Source: Datura wrightii
Lineage: Eukaryota; Streptophyta; Magnoliopsida; Solanales; Solanaceae
Assembly: GCA_035772735.1 (NCBI GenBank)
Contig: JASDFA010000003.1
Span: 62,678,501-62,742,500 of the forward strand
Length of the DNA stretch: 64,000 nucleotides
Direction: 5' to 3'
Below the pieces are notes generated by a model that worked only from the letters and a program-made list of their open reading frames with translations, searched no databases and was not told the origin of the DNA. The position numbers and the translations under genes are program-made. Shown in pieces: positions 10,727 to 22,314 of the stretch; position 1 is the first letter of the stretch; every line of letters starts with the position of its first letter.

Positions 10727-11610
10727 AAAACTTGTTCGGCTGGTTTGGTGACTACACGCAAGTGCACGTGGTCGAACAAGTAGTAAAGTGGCTTAAGCCA
10801 CAGGGACTGAACTAAGGTAATAATTAACTTAAGTGTTAATGAATTATAACTTTAATAATGCAGACAACCAATTAAAAAATATTTGGAGAGTTTGAGTTTC
10901 CTAGTTTCTACGAATCTAAAGAAAAATTATAAAGTGAGTCTGAACTATAGTACTGAGCATGCTGAGGCTAAAACGAACATGCAAGGAAGTAATTTGTCGA
11001 TACAATTCAGTTAATCTTTCCTTCGGTTGCTAGTCAAGAATTATTGCCTATGGATTGAAACTTTCGTATCCTACCCAACTTAAGAATCATGAACCTTCAA
11101 CCTACATTTCTGTGATAAAAGAATTTCATGTTCTAGCCATACAAAACCGATTCCTTAATTGACTAATACGACTTTCAGATATATTTCTATTCTGAATGTA
11201 AATCAATTCTCAATTTTCCCAAACTAAGAAGAGATCATATTGTACCAATTCACAACTTTCCAATTTCCTTTCTTTTCAAAATCAAAATTGGATATTTTAG
11301 ATATACATTAACATTGGCCAAACATTAATGCAGTAAGAACAATAATTGATAGAACAACTATCGAAGAAAAGATGAAAACTAAATTGATCAACAATTACAT
11401 TCCACTACAAATGTTCTTAACCTCAGCAAGAAGTGAATTTAGCCACTCATTTGTGGATTAAACATCATCAAATGAGTATAAATCATACAAACTATTGAGA
11501 TAAAAGAGAAAGCGATAGAGAAGAACCCTAAAATTTTCGTCCCCTCAACTGCCTGTAACCCACGTTCTTGCTCAACCAAGTCAGAATCCTAAAAAATAAA
11601 CCTAACTGTG

Positions 11611-11619
11611 CTATTTATA
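11611..11619 (-). promoter_or_regulatory. TATA box of E1 5' LTR
   Basis: TATAAATAG on the minus strand, just downstream of the palindrome cluster. It is the likely promoter for genomic E1 RNA. Confidence 0.65.
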
Positions 11620-11649
11620 CTAGTGGGAATTTTTCCCGAAATGACAAGC

Positions 11650-11888
11650 AACGTGGCACGGAGTGTATCGCGGAGCACTCCCTCCGTGCCACGGTGCAAG
11701 CGCGGACCCTCACTGGAAATTGATGTTCCATGTAAATATACGCAACGTGCCACGGCTTGTATCTCGTGGCATTGCCTCCGTGTCACGGAGGCAATGCGGA
11801 CCTTCATTGGAATTTGCTAAATTAGATCACCCGAGGAAGAATGCCTCCGCGATGGCAGCGTGACACGGCTCCATCGCGGAGCCCCTAT
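11650..11888. repeat. Palindrome cluster in E1 U3 (right copy)
   Basis: The same cluster as at 474-715, with substitutions. Palindromic cores of the CCTCCGTG/CACGGAGG type survive. Confidence 0.7.
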
Positions 11889-12129
11889 ATTTGCTGCTCT
11901 TCCTTGACCTTTGCCACTGCTTGCTTCCAAGTTCATTCCCGATTTTTACCAACATGTATCTTAGCTTCTTAAAATTACATTTTACCTGCAAAACAACACT
12001 AATCATGTTGGTTAGTATAAATTCACATTTTAACTACAAATCACATGAGAATGCACACATAACGATAGATAAACAAGACGAAATGAAGCGTTTGAGCATC
12101 ACATGGGCATATAATTCTGCCCAAGATCA

Positions 12130-14777
12130 GTAGATGACACGGGAAATGTGTACGATCAAAAACTCAAAGAGTATGTGAAGTTCATAAGTAAGGGTCAACT
12201 TTAAACAATCGCATCTCCCAATATATAAGGAATTAGAAGTCCCACAACCTATCAAATTAAAGTTCTATGAGTCTAGTTTTCATAACATCAAACCTCTTGT
12301 CAATCGGAGTTCGGAGTAAGAAGTTATGGCATTTTACCGAACCATCGCGAGCAGTGACGCGGGCATGACGCCGTAGCACCTCCACCGCCCTATTTACTTA
12401 AAATCTGATTTTTCACTTGTAGAAAACATTTTCAGCTAAATCTAAATCGACCAGCTTGCTAAGGATTCCATTCCTCTCTCAATTCCAGCAGCTAGGACAA
12501 ATAAAATCAAGGAGGAACATCAAGCAAAGTTCAAGAAAATCACAAGATAAGTTGAGATTACCTTGCCAAGTATGTTAGGGGCTGTTTTGGAGCTCGTTTT
12601 GGCTAGGTTTTGAAGAAGTTTTCTGCATTTCAAAATATATTTTGACTGCCTATATATCCATATTTTAGTAGGTGTTGAAATCAGTAGAAAAGGTAAGGAT
12701 TTCGCCCCTTGTAAACCTCTAAAATTGCAAAGCGAAAATCTGGAAATCGGCAGCTAAATGAGCTGCCGATGGACTGTTTGTTAGCTGAGTTTTGCTTGTT
12801 TTTCTTAGGCTTTTTGGCTGTTTATTTTGATGGAATTATACTTCATATTGAGGGGTATAATTAAAGAAAAACTAAGGTAAAATTTACCTCTTGTTTCTCC
12901 CTCAAAAGTTAGTGAAAACTAGTTGAGAAAATGGCTAAATGTTGTTGATATTGCTGTGTGTTGTTATTGCTATTGTGCTTGCCTCTGGTTAGTTATTTTG
13001 GCTGCATTTTTTTGCTATTGATTAAGCTTGTAGTTGGACTGTAACACCACTGCATTAAGGAGGTTGAAGGCTGATCATTGAGATAGGAAATCGGCTAGAG
13101 AAAAGTTCATTGGAGAAAGTTATGGAAGACGCCCTGTCTATCATTCTTTTAAGCACGATTGGTGTGTTGTGAATCGAATGAGACAGCAACCTATTGAAGA
13201 GACTTGAGGCAGTATGTTAAGCTTCATTTAAGATTTAAAGTTCCATGTTCCATTGAGGATAAATGTTAAGATTATGCCTAGACGAAGTGAGACATCTAAA
13301 GTGTGATATTGTGTTGATTGTTGTCGTAGTTGTACATTGAGTTGGAGACCCCTCAGCGTGGGAATTGTTAGCTGGTCCTTACTTTATGTCATGTGTATAT
13401 ATATATGTGATTTTAAATGTGTTTAAAGGTCCGGTTTCTAACTGAAATTGGTGAAAGAGCCAAGATGAGGACGTGTAAACGATTTTAAGCCACATAAAGA
13501 GGTCGTGAGCTATCGAGGGTAAACGAGCTTATCGAATTAGGATTACCTAGTTATGGTTGTCCTTTATCTTATGTGTATGTTATGAAATATGTCAGGCAAA
13601 AGGGAGATCTCATAATCCCTTTCCCTTAATCTGAACGTCAAGCTAGCGAGTTTCTGAGCTCTAATGTACCTTGAACACGATCCATAAATTTTGTTGAAAC
13701 TCTTAGGTCATCTGTAGTTCCTTATGATTATTACAAGTTTTTAATACATGCGTTAAGTTCTATTTTCCAGCTTTACATGTTATATGTACTCAGTTCCAGT
13801 TATGCATTACGAAGGAGGACTATGCAGGCCACATGTTTAGTATTCGTCATTTCTACGTTGTACCTATTGAGCTGGTCTAGTGTAAGCCATATCGGCTCCA
13901 TTTATGATTTTCTGTATGATTTATTGATTTTACCCCAATGTGGTACACTGGCTGGAGGTATTGTTATTTTACCCCAGTGTGGTACACTAGCTGGACAGAT
14001 TTTACCCTGGTATGGTACATCGACTGGAGGCATTTTTATTTTTACCCCCGTGTGGTACACTGGCTGGACGAATTGTATATAGATTTTATGGTCGGGTGTC
14101 TGCTGGCATTTCAGTTATAGTCTTTGTTGTGCATTAGATGGTTGCATTTACACTTTAATAATGAGTTATTCTAAGGTTTCTGTTTTCAGGATTCCGGGTT
14201 GTTACTACTCCTTATTTCTGGCCTAGTTATCATTTTTATCTTACATGTTTATAATTTTCAGCCTACATACTAGTACATTTTATTCGTACTGACGTCCCTT
14301 CATCTTGGGACCCATCCTGCAATCGTGGTGCAAGTACAGGCCGAGGCTCAGATTATCGAACGTAGTAGGAGCCAGATTTCAGCAGAATAGTGGTATGCTC
14401 CTCTCTTCCAGGAGCCATGTCCTAGTTTGGACTATTTTCAGTTTTGTGTACAACATAGGTAAGCCAGGGCCCTATCCCGTGCATTTTAGTTTGTGTACTC
14501 TATAGAGGCTGATGTGGACTAGTTTGTATAGTAGTGTGGGTTGTGTAGTCGTATTAGTTTTTCATTGCTTTGCTTAGCTTTATTGTAGCTTTTTCGGCTT
14601 TCCAGATTGCATATTTATAATTTTCAAGGAATTATTGGCCCAGTATTTATCTTGGTTGGTTCTAACAGGTGGCTTGGTCACTCTTAGTGTTACATTTATA
14701 GATGCTATATAGATGGCTTCTCGATCGACCATGAATCGAGTGCCAGTTGCACCCTACCCTTGTTTAGGGGCGTGACA
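12130..14777 (+). repeat. E2 LTR (5'-truncated by E1)
   Basis: It ends GGGGCGTGACA at 14777, just before the PBS. It contains a possible TATA box (12650-12658), short tandem repeats (13927-14069) and a GGGCCCTATCCCG stretch (about 14468-14480) shared in form with the E5 and E10 LTRs. The small ORFs here are not genes. Confidence 0.8.
13927..14069 (+). repeat. Four short tandem repeats inside the E2 LTR
   Basis: Four imperfect units of about 33-42 bp, each containing TTTTACCCC..GTGTGGTACA followed by CTGG. They create spurious ORFs. Confidence 0.85.
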
Positions 14778-14781
14778 GACT

Positions 14782-14793
14782 CGGTATCAGAGC
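14782..14793 (+). other. E2 primer-binding site (tRNA-Met type)
   Basis: CGGTATCAGAGC lies 4 bases after the LTR end. It differs at the first base from the usual TGGTATCAGAGC. Confidence 0.75.
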
Positions 14794-14984
14794 GAAGTTA
14801 TGTCCTAGGGAGTCCACAAAGCCGTGTCTAGTACTGTCTTGCTTATGGGTATGTTTTGCACCATACTTATAATCAGGAGCCTACAGGACATTTAGGAATT
14901 GTTTCACTTCTTTTACTAATAGTTCGTGCTATAGTTCGAGCTCATAAGTACCGTGATATCTAAATCGTGTTATTGTTTCAGGGT

Positions 14985-15528
14985 ATGCCTGTGACAAGGA
15001 AGATGACTACAAGGTTGATTGGCACAGCCATTGGGTAGGGTTATAGTCTCCCTCCAGTGGATTAGAGAGATAGGTCAGAAGCTCAGAGTGAATCTCCTGT
15101 CCCAAGTATTACAGTTCCTCCCGCACCGGCCAGACCAATGGCAGATAGACCTCCAGCTCCTCCCGCACCAGCAGTACTTGAGTGTAGTAGAGTGGCAGAC
15201 CCTCCCACGCCTGTGGTACCTCCAATTGTTCCGGAATGACAGGGTCTTGAGGGAGTTGTTCAGCTGATGGCTCGTATAGCCGCAGGTCAAGAGCGACGAT
15301 TGAAGGCGATGGAGAGACATAGAGGCCAGACAACTGAGAGTTCCAGGGCTCGCGAGTTCTTTAGTTTGAGCCCTCCTATGTTCACCAGATCAAACCCGAG
15401 CAAGGATCCTCAGGACTTTATCAATCAGACTTATAGGGTCTTAAAGGTGATTCGAGCTTCAACGACTGAGGAAGTAGAGTTGGAGGCCTTCAGACTACGT
15501 GATGTGGCCATATTGTGGTGTAAGGCTT
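14985..15528 (+). pseudogene. E2 gag fragment
   Basis: The first ATG (14985) opens with MPVTRKMTTR and soon meets a stop. A Pro-rich stretch in another frame leads to LMARIAAGQERRLKAMER and the gag core start EFFSLSPPMFTRSNPSKDPQDF (15340-15420), then EAFRLRDVAILWCKAW. The homology stops abruptly near 15528, where the sequence becomes a copy of the E2 LTR tip. The C-terminal capsid part and zinc knuckle are missing. Confidence 0.78.
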
Positions 15529-15585
15529 GGTCTCAATCGACCACGAAGCGAGTGCCAGTTGCGCCCTACCCTAATTTAGGGGCGT
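15529..15585 (+). repeat. E2 LTR 3' tip, second copy
   Basis: About 57 bp aligning with 14719-14774 (shared ATCGACCA..GAGTGCCAGTTGC and TTTAGGGGCG). It is fused to gag on the left and to an E3 LTR interior on the right. This is the only survivor of the E2 3' LTR. Confidence 0.75.
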
Positions 15586-16304
15586 CATATGATATATGCA
15601 ATAGGGACTTAACTTATCTTAAAATGCCCAGAAAAAATATATGAAACAACGTTGTTTAGGGCCTTATAGCATGGAAAGGTAAAAAGTACACTTAATGAAA
15701 AGTCCCTGAAAAACAAACCTGGATGAACCAATGACTGATCCCACGAGTCGTTGTGTGAAACCACAACTTGTGGTACCCAGTCGTTGGATCCATTATCTCA
15801 TCAATACCTTCAGATCCTTACCACGACTCGACAGGACGAGTTGTTGGTCTAAACAATGGGCCGTTGAGTCAATCATTGTCAACTCCCTGCCAAACCTGAA
15901 CATCCCTTACCACAAGCCTCACCACAACTCGTGGTTGCTTAGAAAGAGTTGTGGTCTTATTCCGTTGAGTGCATTGGAAATCTGACCATGTAGAGAACGA
16001 TTTCTGACAACGGGTCGTGGTAACTCATGATGGGGTGTTGGATGACCTGTTATTTGACCAAATGATAAAATCCATCTCTCACCATGACTACAAACGATGA
16101 CTCGTTGTTTCCCACAATGAGTCATTACATCGGTCGTTGCTTCCACTGCCACCCGAACTCTAGAAACCACGACTAGTAACAACGACTCATGGTTTCCAAC
16201 CACTAGTCGTTACACCTCTCATCCTGTGATGTTTTTTTCCCAGTTTCAGCAGTTTTCAACTTTTAACTCCCAGGTCTACTCTTTGGCACTTCTGGGGTAT
16301 TACA
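15586..16304 (-). repeat. E3 3' LTR (truncated)
   Basis: On the minus strand it starts TGTAATACCCC at 16304 and aligns along its length with 47342-48060 (plus). Both contain many ACGACTCGT/ACGAGTCGT-type short repeats. It breaks off at 15586 against the E2 LTR tip. Confidence 0.88.
15740..16215. repeat. ACGACTCGT-type repeat cluster in the E3 3' LTR
   Basis: More than ten copies of CACGAGTCGTTG-like and complementary ACGACTCGTGG-like words. They are short inverted repeats of each other. They lie in U3, 5' of the TATA-like TATAAGG on the minus strand. Confidence 0.65.
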
Positions 16305-16316
16305 ATATCTCCCCCT
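16305..16316 (-). other. E3 polypurine tract
   Basis: AAGGGGGAGATAT on the minus strand immediately precedes the LTR start TGTAATACC. Confidence 0.8.
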
Positions 16317-16545
16317 TGGGAACATTCATCCTCGAATGTAGGAAACAAGCAGAAAATAGAAACAAGCAATTATCATATTTAAATACTAATCATTTAAACC
16401 AAAAACTAATGGAATGACTACCTCCGACATATCACATAGTTGAACTGATTTCATACTTCACATGCACATCCATAACCATAAAAGAAACTTGAACACATGA
16501 ATTGAACATGAAAACTAAATAGATTCATAGGGCAAAACTGATACC

Positions 16546-16815
16546 TCAAGTCGAAACAGAGTCGGTAGAGAATAAATGTGGGTATCTAGCCATCATATCC
16601 GCTTTGGCCTCCCGCGTAGCTCCTTCAACATGTTGATTCCTCCATAATACTTTAACTGAAGCTACTTCCTTGTTCCTTATCCTTCGAACCTGACGATCCA
16701 ATATTTCGACCGGCACCTCCTCATAGCTAAGAATATCTTTAACACCAACACTATCCACTGGGACTACTAGAGCTGGATCTCCCAAACATTTCTTCAAAAG
16801 CGATATGTGAAACAC
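16546..16815 (-). pseudogene. E3 integrase C-terminus with chromodomain-like tail
   Basis: The sequence reads FHISLLKKCLGD, then VPVEILDRQVRRIRNKEV and VLWRNQHVEGATREAKADM, ending RYPHLF. This is the integrase C-terminal chromodomain-like module typical of Tekay/Del chromoviruses, which in that group directs integration to marked chromatin. The canonical aromatic residues are only partly present. A frameshift separates it from the integrase core upstream. Confidence 0.88.
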
Positions 16816-17497
16816 AGGATGCGCGGAAGATTACTCTAAGTGCACCCAATTCATATGCCACCTTGCCAACACTTCTCAAAATCCGGTAGGGACCAACATA
16901 GCGAGGACTGAATTTTCCTTTCTTACCAAACTGCATTACTCCCTTCATGGGAGATACCTTTAGAAATACCCAATCGGACACCTCGAACTTAAACTCTCTC
17001 CTCCTCACATCAGCATATGACTTTTGACGACTCTGAGCGGTTTCTAGCTTGTCCCTTATCAACCGAACCTTCGCCATATCCTCATGAACCGAATCTGGCC
17101 CTATTATAGTTGGCTCACCAACCTCAAACCATCTGATGGGCGATCTACATCTCCGCCCATAGAGACCCTCGAACGGTGCCATTTGAATACTGGAGTGATA
17201 ATTGTTATTGTAAGCGAACTTGATCAGGGTAAAGTGATCATCCCAATTACCTTTAATGTCCATTACGCAAGCTCTCAACATGTCTTCGAGAGTATGAATT
17301 GTCTGCTCCGCTTGACCATCCGTTTGCGGATGAAATGTTGTGTTGAGTTTAACCTGAGTCCCAAGCCCTTTTTGAAAAGACCGCCAAAACTGAGAGGTCA
17401 ATTGAGTACCTCGGCCTGAAATGATAGTCAAGGGCACTCCATGCAATCGAACCAACTCCCGGATATACAGTTTGGCATAATCCTCCGCCGAATTCAT
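16751..17497 (-). pseudogene. E3 integrase core and GPF/Y region
   Basis: Readable parts are GTQLTSQFWRSFQ, FHPQTDGQAEQT (third catalytic acidic residue E), APFEGLYGRRCRSP and GKFSPRYVGPYRIL. The second catalytic Asp is replaced: the segment reads ISGRGTQLT where chromoviruses have SDRG. That alone would inactivate the enzyme. Confidence 0.88.
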
Positions 17498-17912
17498 AGT
17501 TTTGACCCGGTAGAAAATGTGCAGCTTTGGTCAACCTATCTAGCACAACCCAAATAGAATCATAATGTCGACGAAAACGAGGCAGGCCTGTGATGAAATC
17601 CATATTAATCTCTTCCCACTTCCAAGTGGGAATGCTAATATCCTTAAGTATGCCTCCCAGTCTTTGATGCTCAACCTTCACTTGCTGACAGTTCGGGCAC
17701 ATGGCTACGAATTCTGCAATATCCCTCTTTATGCCATTCCACCAATATATTTCCCGCAAATCATGATACATCTTGGTGGCTTCTGGATGAATAAAGTACC
17801 TAGATACATGAGCCTCATGCATCATCCGACTCCTCAAATCATCGTCATCTAAAACACATAGGCGACCTTGGTGCCGAAGCACACCATCTCCCCCTTGGGA
17901 GAAGACCTCCAC
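17349..17912 (-). pseudogene. E3 integrase N-terminal zinc finger and first catalytic Asp
   Basis: The zinc finger is visible as HEAHVSRYFIHPEATK with CPNCQQVK. Then come INMDFITGLPR (first catalytic Asp) and WVVLDRLTKAAHF. The frame differs from the downstream core, so at least one frameshift lies near 17500. Confidence 0.88.
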
Positions 17913-18187
17913 CTTCTAACTTCGAACGGTTTCTTTTAGTTTTATGAAAATTAGATCCTCATCTTGTCTAACTTTCACATCTGTCACCAAGGACGATTCT
18001 AATCCGTTCTACAAAACAACACCGCCATCGGTCGAGTCGACCAACCTAACTCCCAACCTTGCAAATCGATGGACATGTTAGGTAGGGTCAACACCTGTGC
18101 GGTAGTAAGTCGAGTCTTCAACTATTGGAAGCTCTTCTTACAAGCCTCCGAACATTGGAACTTTACCTTTTTTCTGAGTCAACTTAG
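17913..18187 (-). other. RNase H deletion scar in E3
   Basis: Between the RT end (GYYRRFIKGF) and the integrase zinc finger only about 275 bp remain. It passes from a connection-domain stretch (LTQKKGKVPMF) to the pre-integrase segment (VHRFARLGVRLVDSTDGG). The RNase H catalytic region (YCDAS, FTDHKSL, ADALSR type motifs) is absent. Confidence 0.75.
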
Positions 18188-19015
18188 TCAAAGGTGTTGC
18201 AATAGTGAGAAACCCTTAATAAACCTCCGATAGTAGCCAGCTAAACCCAAGAAACTCTGAATTTCTGAAGGATTCACCGGTCTGGGCCAATTCTTCACCG
18301 CCTCGATTTTATGAGAATCTACCTTTATTCCCTCGCTTGATACCACATGGCCCAAAAATGCTACGGAGTTCAACCAAAACTCATACTTGCTGAACTTGGC
18401 ATACAACTGACAATCCATGAGGTCCTGAAGCACTACTCTCAAATGAGCGACATGCTCCTCCTCGCTCCGAGAGTATATAAGGATGTCATCAATGAACACG
18501 ATCACGAACATGTCTAGATATTGCTTGAATACCTTGTTCATCAAGTCCATGAAAGCTGCAGGAGCATTCATTATTCCAAAAGACATAACTATAAACTCAT
18601 AATGACCATATTGAGTCCTAAAAGCTTTCTTCGGGATATTGCACTCCCGAACCCTGAGTTGATGATACCCTGAGTTGAGATCTATCTTTGAGAAACACTT
18701 GGCACCCTAAAGATGGTCAAACAAATCATTGATCCTATGTAAAGGATACCTGTTCTTAACAGTGACATTGTTCAATTGTCGATAGTCAATGCACATCCGA
18801 AGCAAACCATCCTTCTTCCAGGAAAATAACACTGGTGCACCCCATGGAGACTTGCTAGGTCTAATGAAGCCTTTATCTAGGAGGTCCTTCAACTGATCCT
18901 TCAACTCCTTTAGCTTGGCTAGAGCCATCCTGTAAGGAGGGATAAATATAGGCTGCATGTTGGGTAGAAGGTCAATATCAAAATCAATCTCCCGCTCGAG
19001 AGGAACACCTGGCAA
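18188..19015 (-). pseudogene. E3 reverse transcriptase
   Basis: The N-terminal part (19015-18707) shows REIDFDIDLLPN, FIRPSKSPWGAPVLF and CIDYRQLNNVTVKN. The C-terminal part (18586-18188) shows MSFGIMNAPAAFMDLMN, the catalytic VFIDDILIYS and FLGHVVSSEG. The section between (about 18587-18706) is in the same frame but contains stops. The type is chromovirus. Confidence 0.9.
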
Positions 19016-19030
19016 ATAATCAGAAAAGAC

Positions 19031-19547
19031 CTATGGATACTCACGCACCACTGAAACTGACTGGATTTTTTGGGTCTCAGACTCAACATCCTTAACCCTA
19101 ACTAGATGATACATGCAACCCTTAGAAATCATCTTTCTGACCTTAAGATATGAAATAAATCGACCTGCTGGTACAACCGAACTACCCTTCCACTCCAAAA
19201 CTGATTCACCTAGAAAATGAAATTCCACCACACAAGTTCTACAATTTACAGAAGCATAACACGCATACAACCAATCCATTCTAATAATAATATCAAATTC
19301 AATCATGGATAACTCTACAAGGTCTGCGAGGTGACTTTATGTAATATAGTGACGGGCATCCTCTATACACCCTTCTAGCTACAATGGAATCGCCGACAAG
19401 AGTAGAAATTGAAAATGGTTCTGCCAGAGTCTCGGGACTAACTCTAAAGCTGCTAGCAACATAAGGAGTCACAAAAGAAAAATTAGCCCCCGGATCTAGC
19501 AAAGCATAATCATCAATATGAAAAACTCGCAACATACCAATGACCAT
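19031..19547 (-). pseudogene. E3 protease
   Basis: The active-site region reads ALLDPGANFSFV (DPGA for the usual DSGA), followed by SPETLAEPFSISTLVG. A second open stretch in a different frame reads FDIIIRMDWLYACYA (usual form D-ILGMDWL) and VVPAGRFISYLKVRKM. It is split by a frameshift near 19300. Confidence 0.85.
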
Positions 19548-20790
19548 ATCTGTTGAAGTCTCCTTCTCCTGATGTGGGGCGAGCGCATAGAATCTATTTT
19601 GGCGCTGTCCGCCACCCCCACTAGAAGATGCTCCCTATGGAGATGAACATGCTGGAGCTGCTACTGCTATTGTGGTGTTTTGCCTACGTCCCCTATCATC
19701 ATTCTATCTAACAAATGGACACGCTCAACGCATGTAGCCAGACCTACCACACCCATAGCAAATATCTGAGCCGAGCAAACACTCCCCAGCATGACTCTTT
19801 CCATACTTTCCATTGGCTGGGATGGTACGCTCTACCTACGTGCCCCTCTGATCCCTTGATCCTGAAACCCTGCTCTTATGATCACCCTTGGGTCTAGATG
19901 GAACACTAGCTGATAATGGTGCTAGAGCTAGTGACCTCTGCTGGAAATGAGGGCAGTGACCACCACCGGATCTCTGATGAGTAAACCCATGACTATCTGT
20001 CTAAGCCCTCTTTTCCTCCCTTTCCCTCGCATGAGCCGCCTCCATCTGTTGGGAGTACAACACTATGTGAGGAAAGTCCATATCCTGGTGAAGCATGCAA
20101 GTCCTGCAATCTTTCTCCAAATAATTCGGTACTCCATGGACTAATCTACTCACCCGCATCTTTGATCCTTTGATCGGCTACCAACTCTAGGGAATATTTC
20201 GATAGGTGAGTGAACTCAAGGGCATACTCTTGTACAATCATTCTCCCTTGCTTCAAATTAACGAACTCAGCTGTCTTCAGCTCCCTCATATCACGAGGGA
20301 AGAATCGGTCTAGAAATGCAACACGGAACTCTTCCCAAGTGACCGAACCTACTCCTGCGACCCTGTTATCCTTCCATTGGCGAAACCAGATATGCGCGAC
20401 CCCTTTTAACTGATAAGAGGCCAACTCGGCACACTCAAACCCATTCACCCCGATGACTTGGGTGATCTTGACAATCTCATCTATGAACTTATGTGGGTCC
20501 TCATCTACCTTGGACCCAAGGAACTCCGGCAGGTTCATCCTTAAGAAGTCTCTGACTTGAGCCGCCGCTGCGTTGCCATTTTACGGAACATGCACAACGG
20601 CCTGTTGATTGACCTGAGTGGTCAAGGCCTACACAAGCATCTGAATAGTGGCCCGAAACTCAGCATGAGCAGCTGGCTCTGGTGCCTGGGGTTTCTGAAC
20701 TAGTGGGGCTTGCTGATGCCCATGACCATTGCCATCCTCGTGGCTTCACCATCTCCATTCCTCCTTAAGTTCATTCTTTGAGGAACCATG
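19548..20790 (-). pseudogene. E3 gag
   Basis: The core is open at 20538-20146: NLPEFLGSKVDEDPHKFIDE, YQLKGVAHIWFRQWK, FLDRFFPRDMRELK, FVNLKQGRMIVQEY and FTHLSKY. N-terminal remnants extend to about 20790. Near 19735 there is a degenerate CCHC knuckle (CYGCGRSGYM, with His replaced by Tyr). Stops break the C-terminal part. Confidence 0.85.
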
Positions 20791-20982
20791 ATTGTGCAAT
20801 CGTGAATAACACAAATTAGAAGGATAGAAAAGGCTTTTCATCACATGACATAGATCATGAAAGAAGGGAACATTCCAAAACGTCTTGTAGCCTCTTCATC
20901 ATAAGTTTGGCGCTTTTCACACCCATAAAAAAGGCTCTACTTAATGTGGCTTTTAGACACTCTAGGACACTTCAAACCTATT

Positions 20983-20994
20983 GCACTAATACCA
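20983..20994 (-). other. E3 primer-binding site
   Basis: TGGTATTAGTGC on the minus strand follows the LTR end by 4 bases. It has two mismatches to the usual TGGTATCAGAGC. Confidence 0.7.
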
Positions 20995-20998
20995 AGTT

Positions 20999-22200
20999 TG
21001 TCACGACCCGAATAGACCCGGATCATAAACATGGGACAAGGAACCTTGAGAGGCCCCAAGTCGACCCATGGCATAAGCATAAATCTAACTTCATTATCTT
21101 TAAGCGGAAAACTAAATGTAAGGCATAGAGAAAATGTAAAACATATCATAACATAACATAATATAGGGAGTCACTAGACATAAACGCAAGCTGAGTACTA
21201 CATACCGTCTGAAAGCCTCCACTACATATGATGGGTTGATGGGACAATACTCCCAACTCAATTGGTCAAGTACCGAAACATAAATAATATAAATGTCCGT
21301 CAAATGACCCTCGGAACATGAGGACTCATCAATGAGCGGAAGGTAAACTCTGAGATGATCTATAGATGAGGATGAACTTGAGAGCTGGGTCCTGTATCAG
21401 GAAACCATACAGCATAGAAAGTATGCGTTCAGTACGTGGAATGTACCGAGTACGCAAGGTAAGTAAAATGGACATTTAAAATACATGAGAACTCATAAAA
21501 CATCATCAGAGTGGGAATCATTCTATATTCATAAACATCATAACATAACTTAAGGCTCAAGGTTTTCAAATCATTCTTAAACCATTCATTTTCATAATTA
21601 TAAGAGAAACTTCATCAAATCATCACTTGAACCAATATCATGAACATAAAAATGCATAAAGACATGCAGAACAATGGGAGGACTTGTCATAACCGACACC
21701 ATCATGGTAGAGCCTTTCATGATGCCCCAACTATCTTACTCAACTGGGTAGAGTCGCCCCTGGCTTTCCAGGCGAGGGACGTGCGGTATGTCATATCAGG
21801 AAAAAAGGGGATCATTATCATTGTAATGTATCATTATAAACCCACTGTGGCACGTAGTTTTGAGACACCAGCGTAGTCCGTTGAATGTTGGGCTGCTCGG
21901 TGCTAGAAACGACTCCAAAAAACATGCATATAGGCTCATACATAAATCAATAACATCATTCATTAAGATTAATGGATAAAATAAACATTCATCATTCTTT
22001 GATCCCCATTAAAACCATGATTAGCCAAGAATCAAAGGCCCTTTAGCCATCCAACATCATAAATCAATAAATCATGAGATCCATTTCATAAATTGTAAAT
22101 CATTCAGCATCATGTGGGCATTTCCCAATACTTTACCATGTTTTAAAATGCTCAACTCATTTGAAAACATGCTTATATCATGGGTAACTTGAAAACATGC
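20999..22200 (-). repeat. E3 5' LTR, 3' half
   Basis: On the minus strand it ends GGGTCGTGACA next to the PBS. Its text is AT-rich with many CATGAT/ATCATG words. It breaks at 22200 against E4 LTR sequence, in the middle of the LTR. The matching 5' half is at 47342-48592 (+). Confidence 0.82.
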
Positions 22201-22274
22201 CCCACTTCTCCCTTCACTCCTAGGTGGTTTTTCAGAATAAAGTCGTGACAAAATGATTTTATGAGCTAAGGGAC

Positions 22275-22283
22275 CTATTTATA
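22275..22283 (-). promoter_or_regulatory. TATA box of E4 3' LTR
   Basis: TATAAATAG on the minus strand, at the same position relative to the palindromes as in E1. Confidence 0.6.
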
Positions 22284-22314
22284 GTAAATGAGAATTGTGC
22301 CAAATTATGCCTGT

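Larger units (their letters stand above)
1..12129 (-). mobile_element. E1: Athila/Tat-like Ty3/Gypsy LTR retrotransposon (left LTR cut by window edge)
   Basis: On the minus strand the order is 5' LTR (10733-12129), tRNA-Asp-like PBS (10709-10726), gag, protease, RT, RNase H, integrase, then a separate 3' gene (3990-2770), a long non-coding tail, a purine-rich tract and the 3' LTR (951 down to beyond base 1). The two LTR copies match over 951 bp with roughly 50 differences by eye (about 5 percent). The right flank begins GTAGA; the left target duplication is outside the window. The right end abuts the interior of a Tekay-like LTR, so E1 inserted into E2. The coding region keeps one frame throughout but has 14 stop codons, so this copy cannot make a full polyprotein. 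Confidence 0.93.
10733..12129 (-). repeat. E1 5' LTR (complete, 1397 bp)
   Basis: On the minus strand it begins TGATCTTGGG at 12129 and ends GAACA at 10733, just before the PBS. It contains the U3 palindrome cluster (11650-11888) and TATAAATAG (11619-11611). It is directly repeated at 1-951. Confidence 0.92.
12130..15585 (+). mobile_element. E2: Tekay/Del-like element remnant (LTR, PBS, gag fragment, LTR tip)
   Basis: A plus-strand chromovirus-type remnant. It consists of an LTR whose 5' part is separated by the E1 insertion, a tRNA-Met-type PBS, a gag fragment, and a short copy of the LTR 3' tip fused directly to gag. RT, RNase H, integrase and most of the 3' LTR are missing. Its right end is joined at about 15586 to the interior of an E3 LTR. 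Confidence 0.8.
15586..22200 (-). mobile_element. E3: Tekay-like chromovirus, main part
   Basis: On the minus strand: PBS (20994-20983), gag, protease, RT, integrase with a chromodomain-like tail, a purine tract (16316-16305), and a 3' LTR truncated at 15586. RNase H is deleted. The 5' LTR is represented here only by its 3' half (22200-20999). Its missing 5' half matches 47342-48592 on the opposite strand, so the element is cut by the 22200/22201 rearrangement junction. Several frameshifts separate the coding parts. Confidence 0.88.

Noticed and set aside
13777..14120. Two overlapping plus-strand ORFs of 60-101 codons
   Set aside because: Created by the short tandem repeats of the E2 LTR; the repeated peptide pattern follows the DNA repeats.
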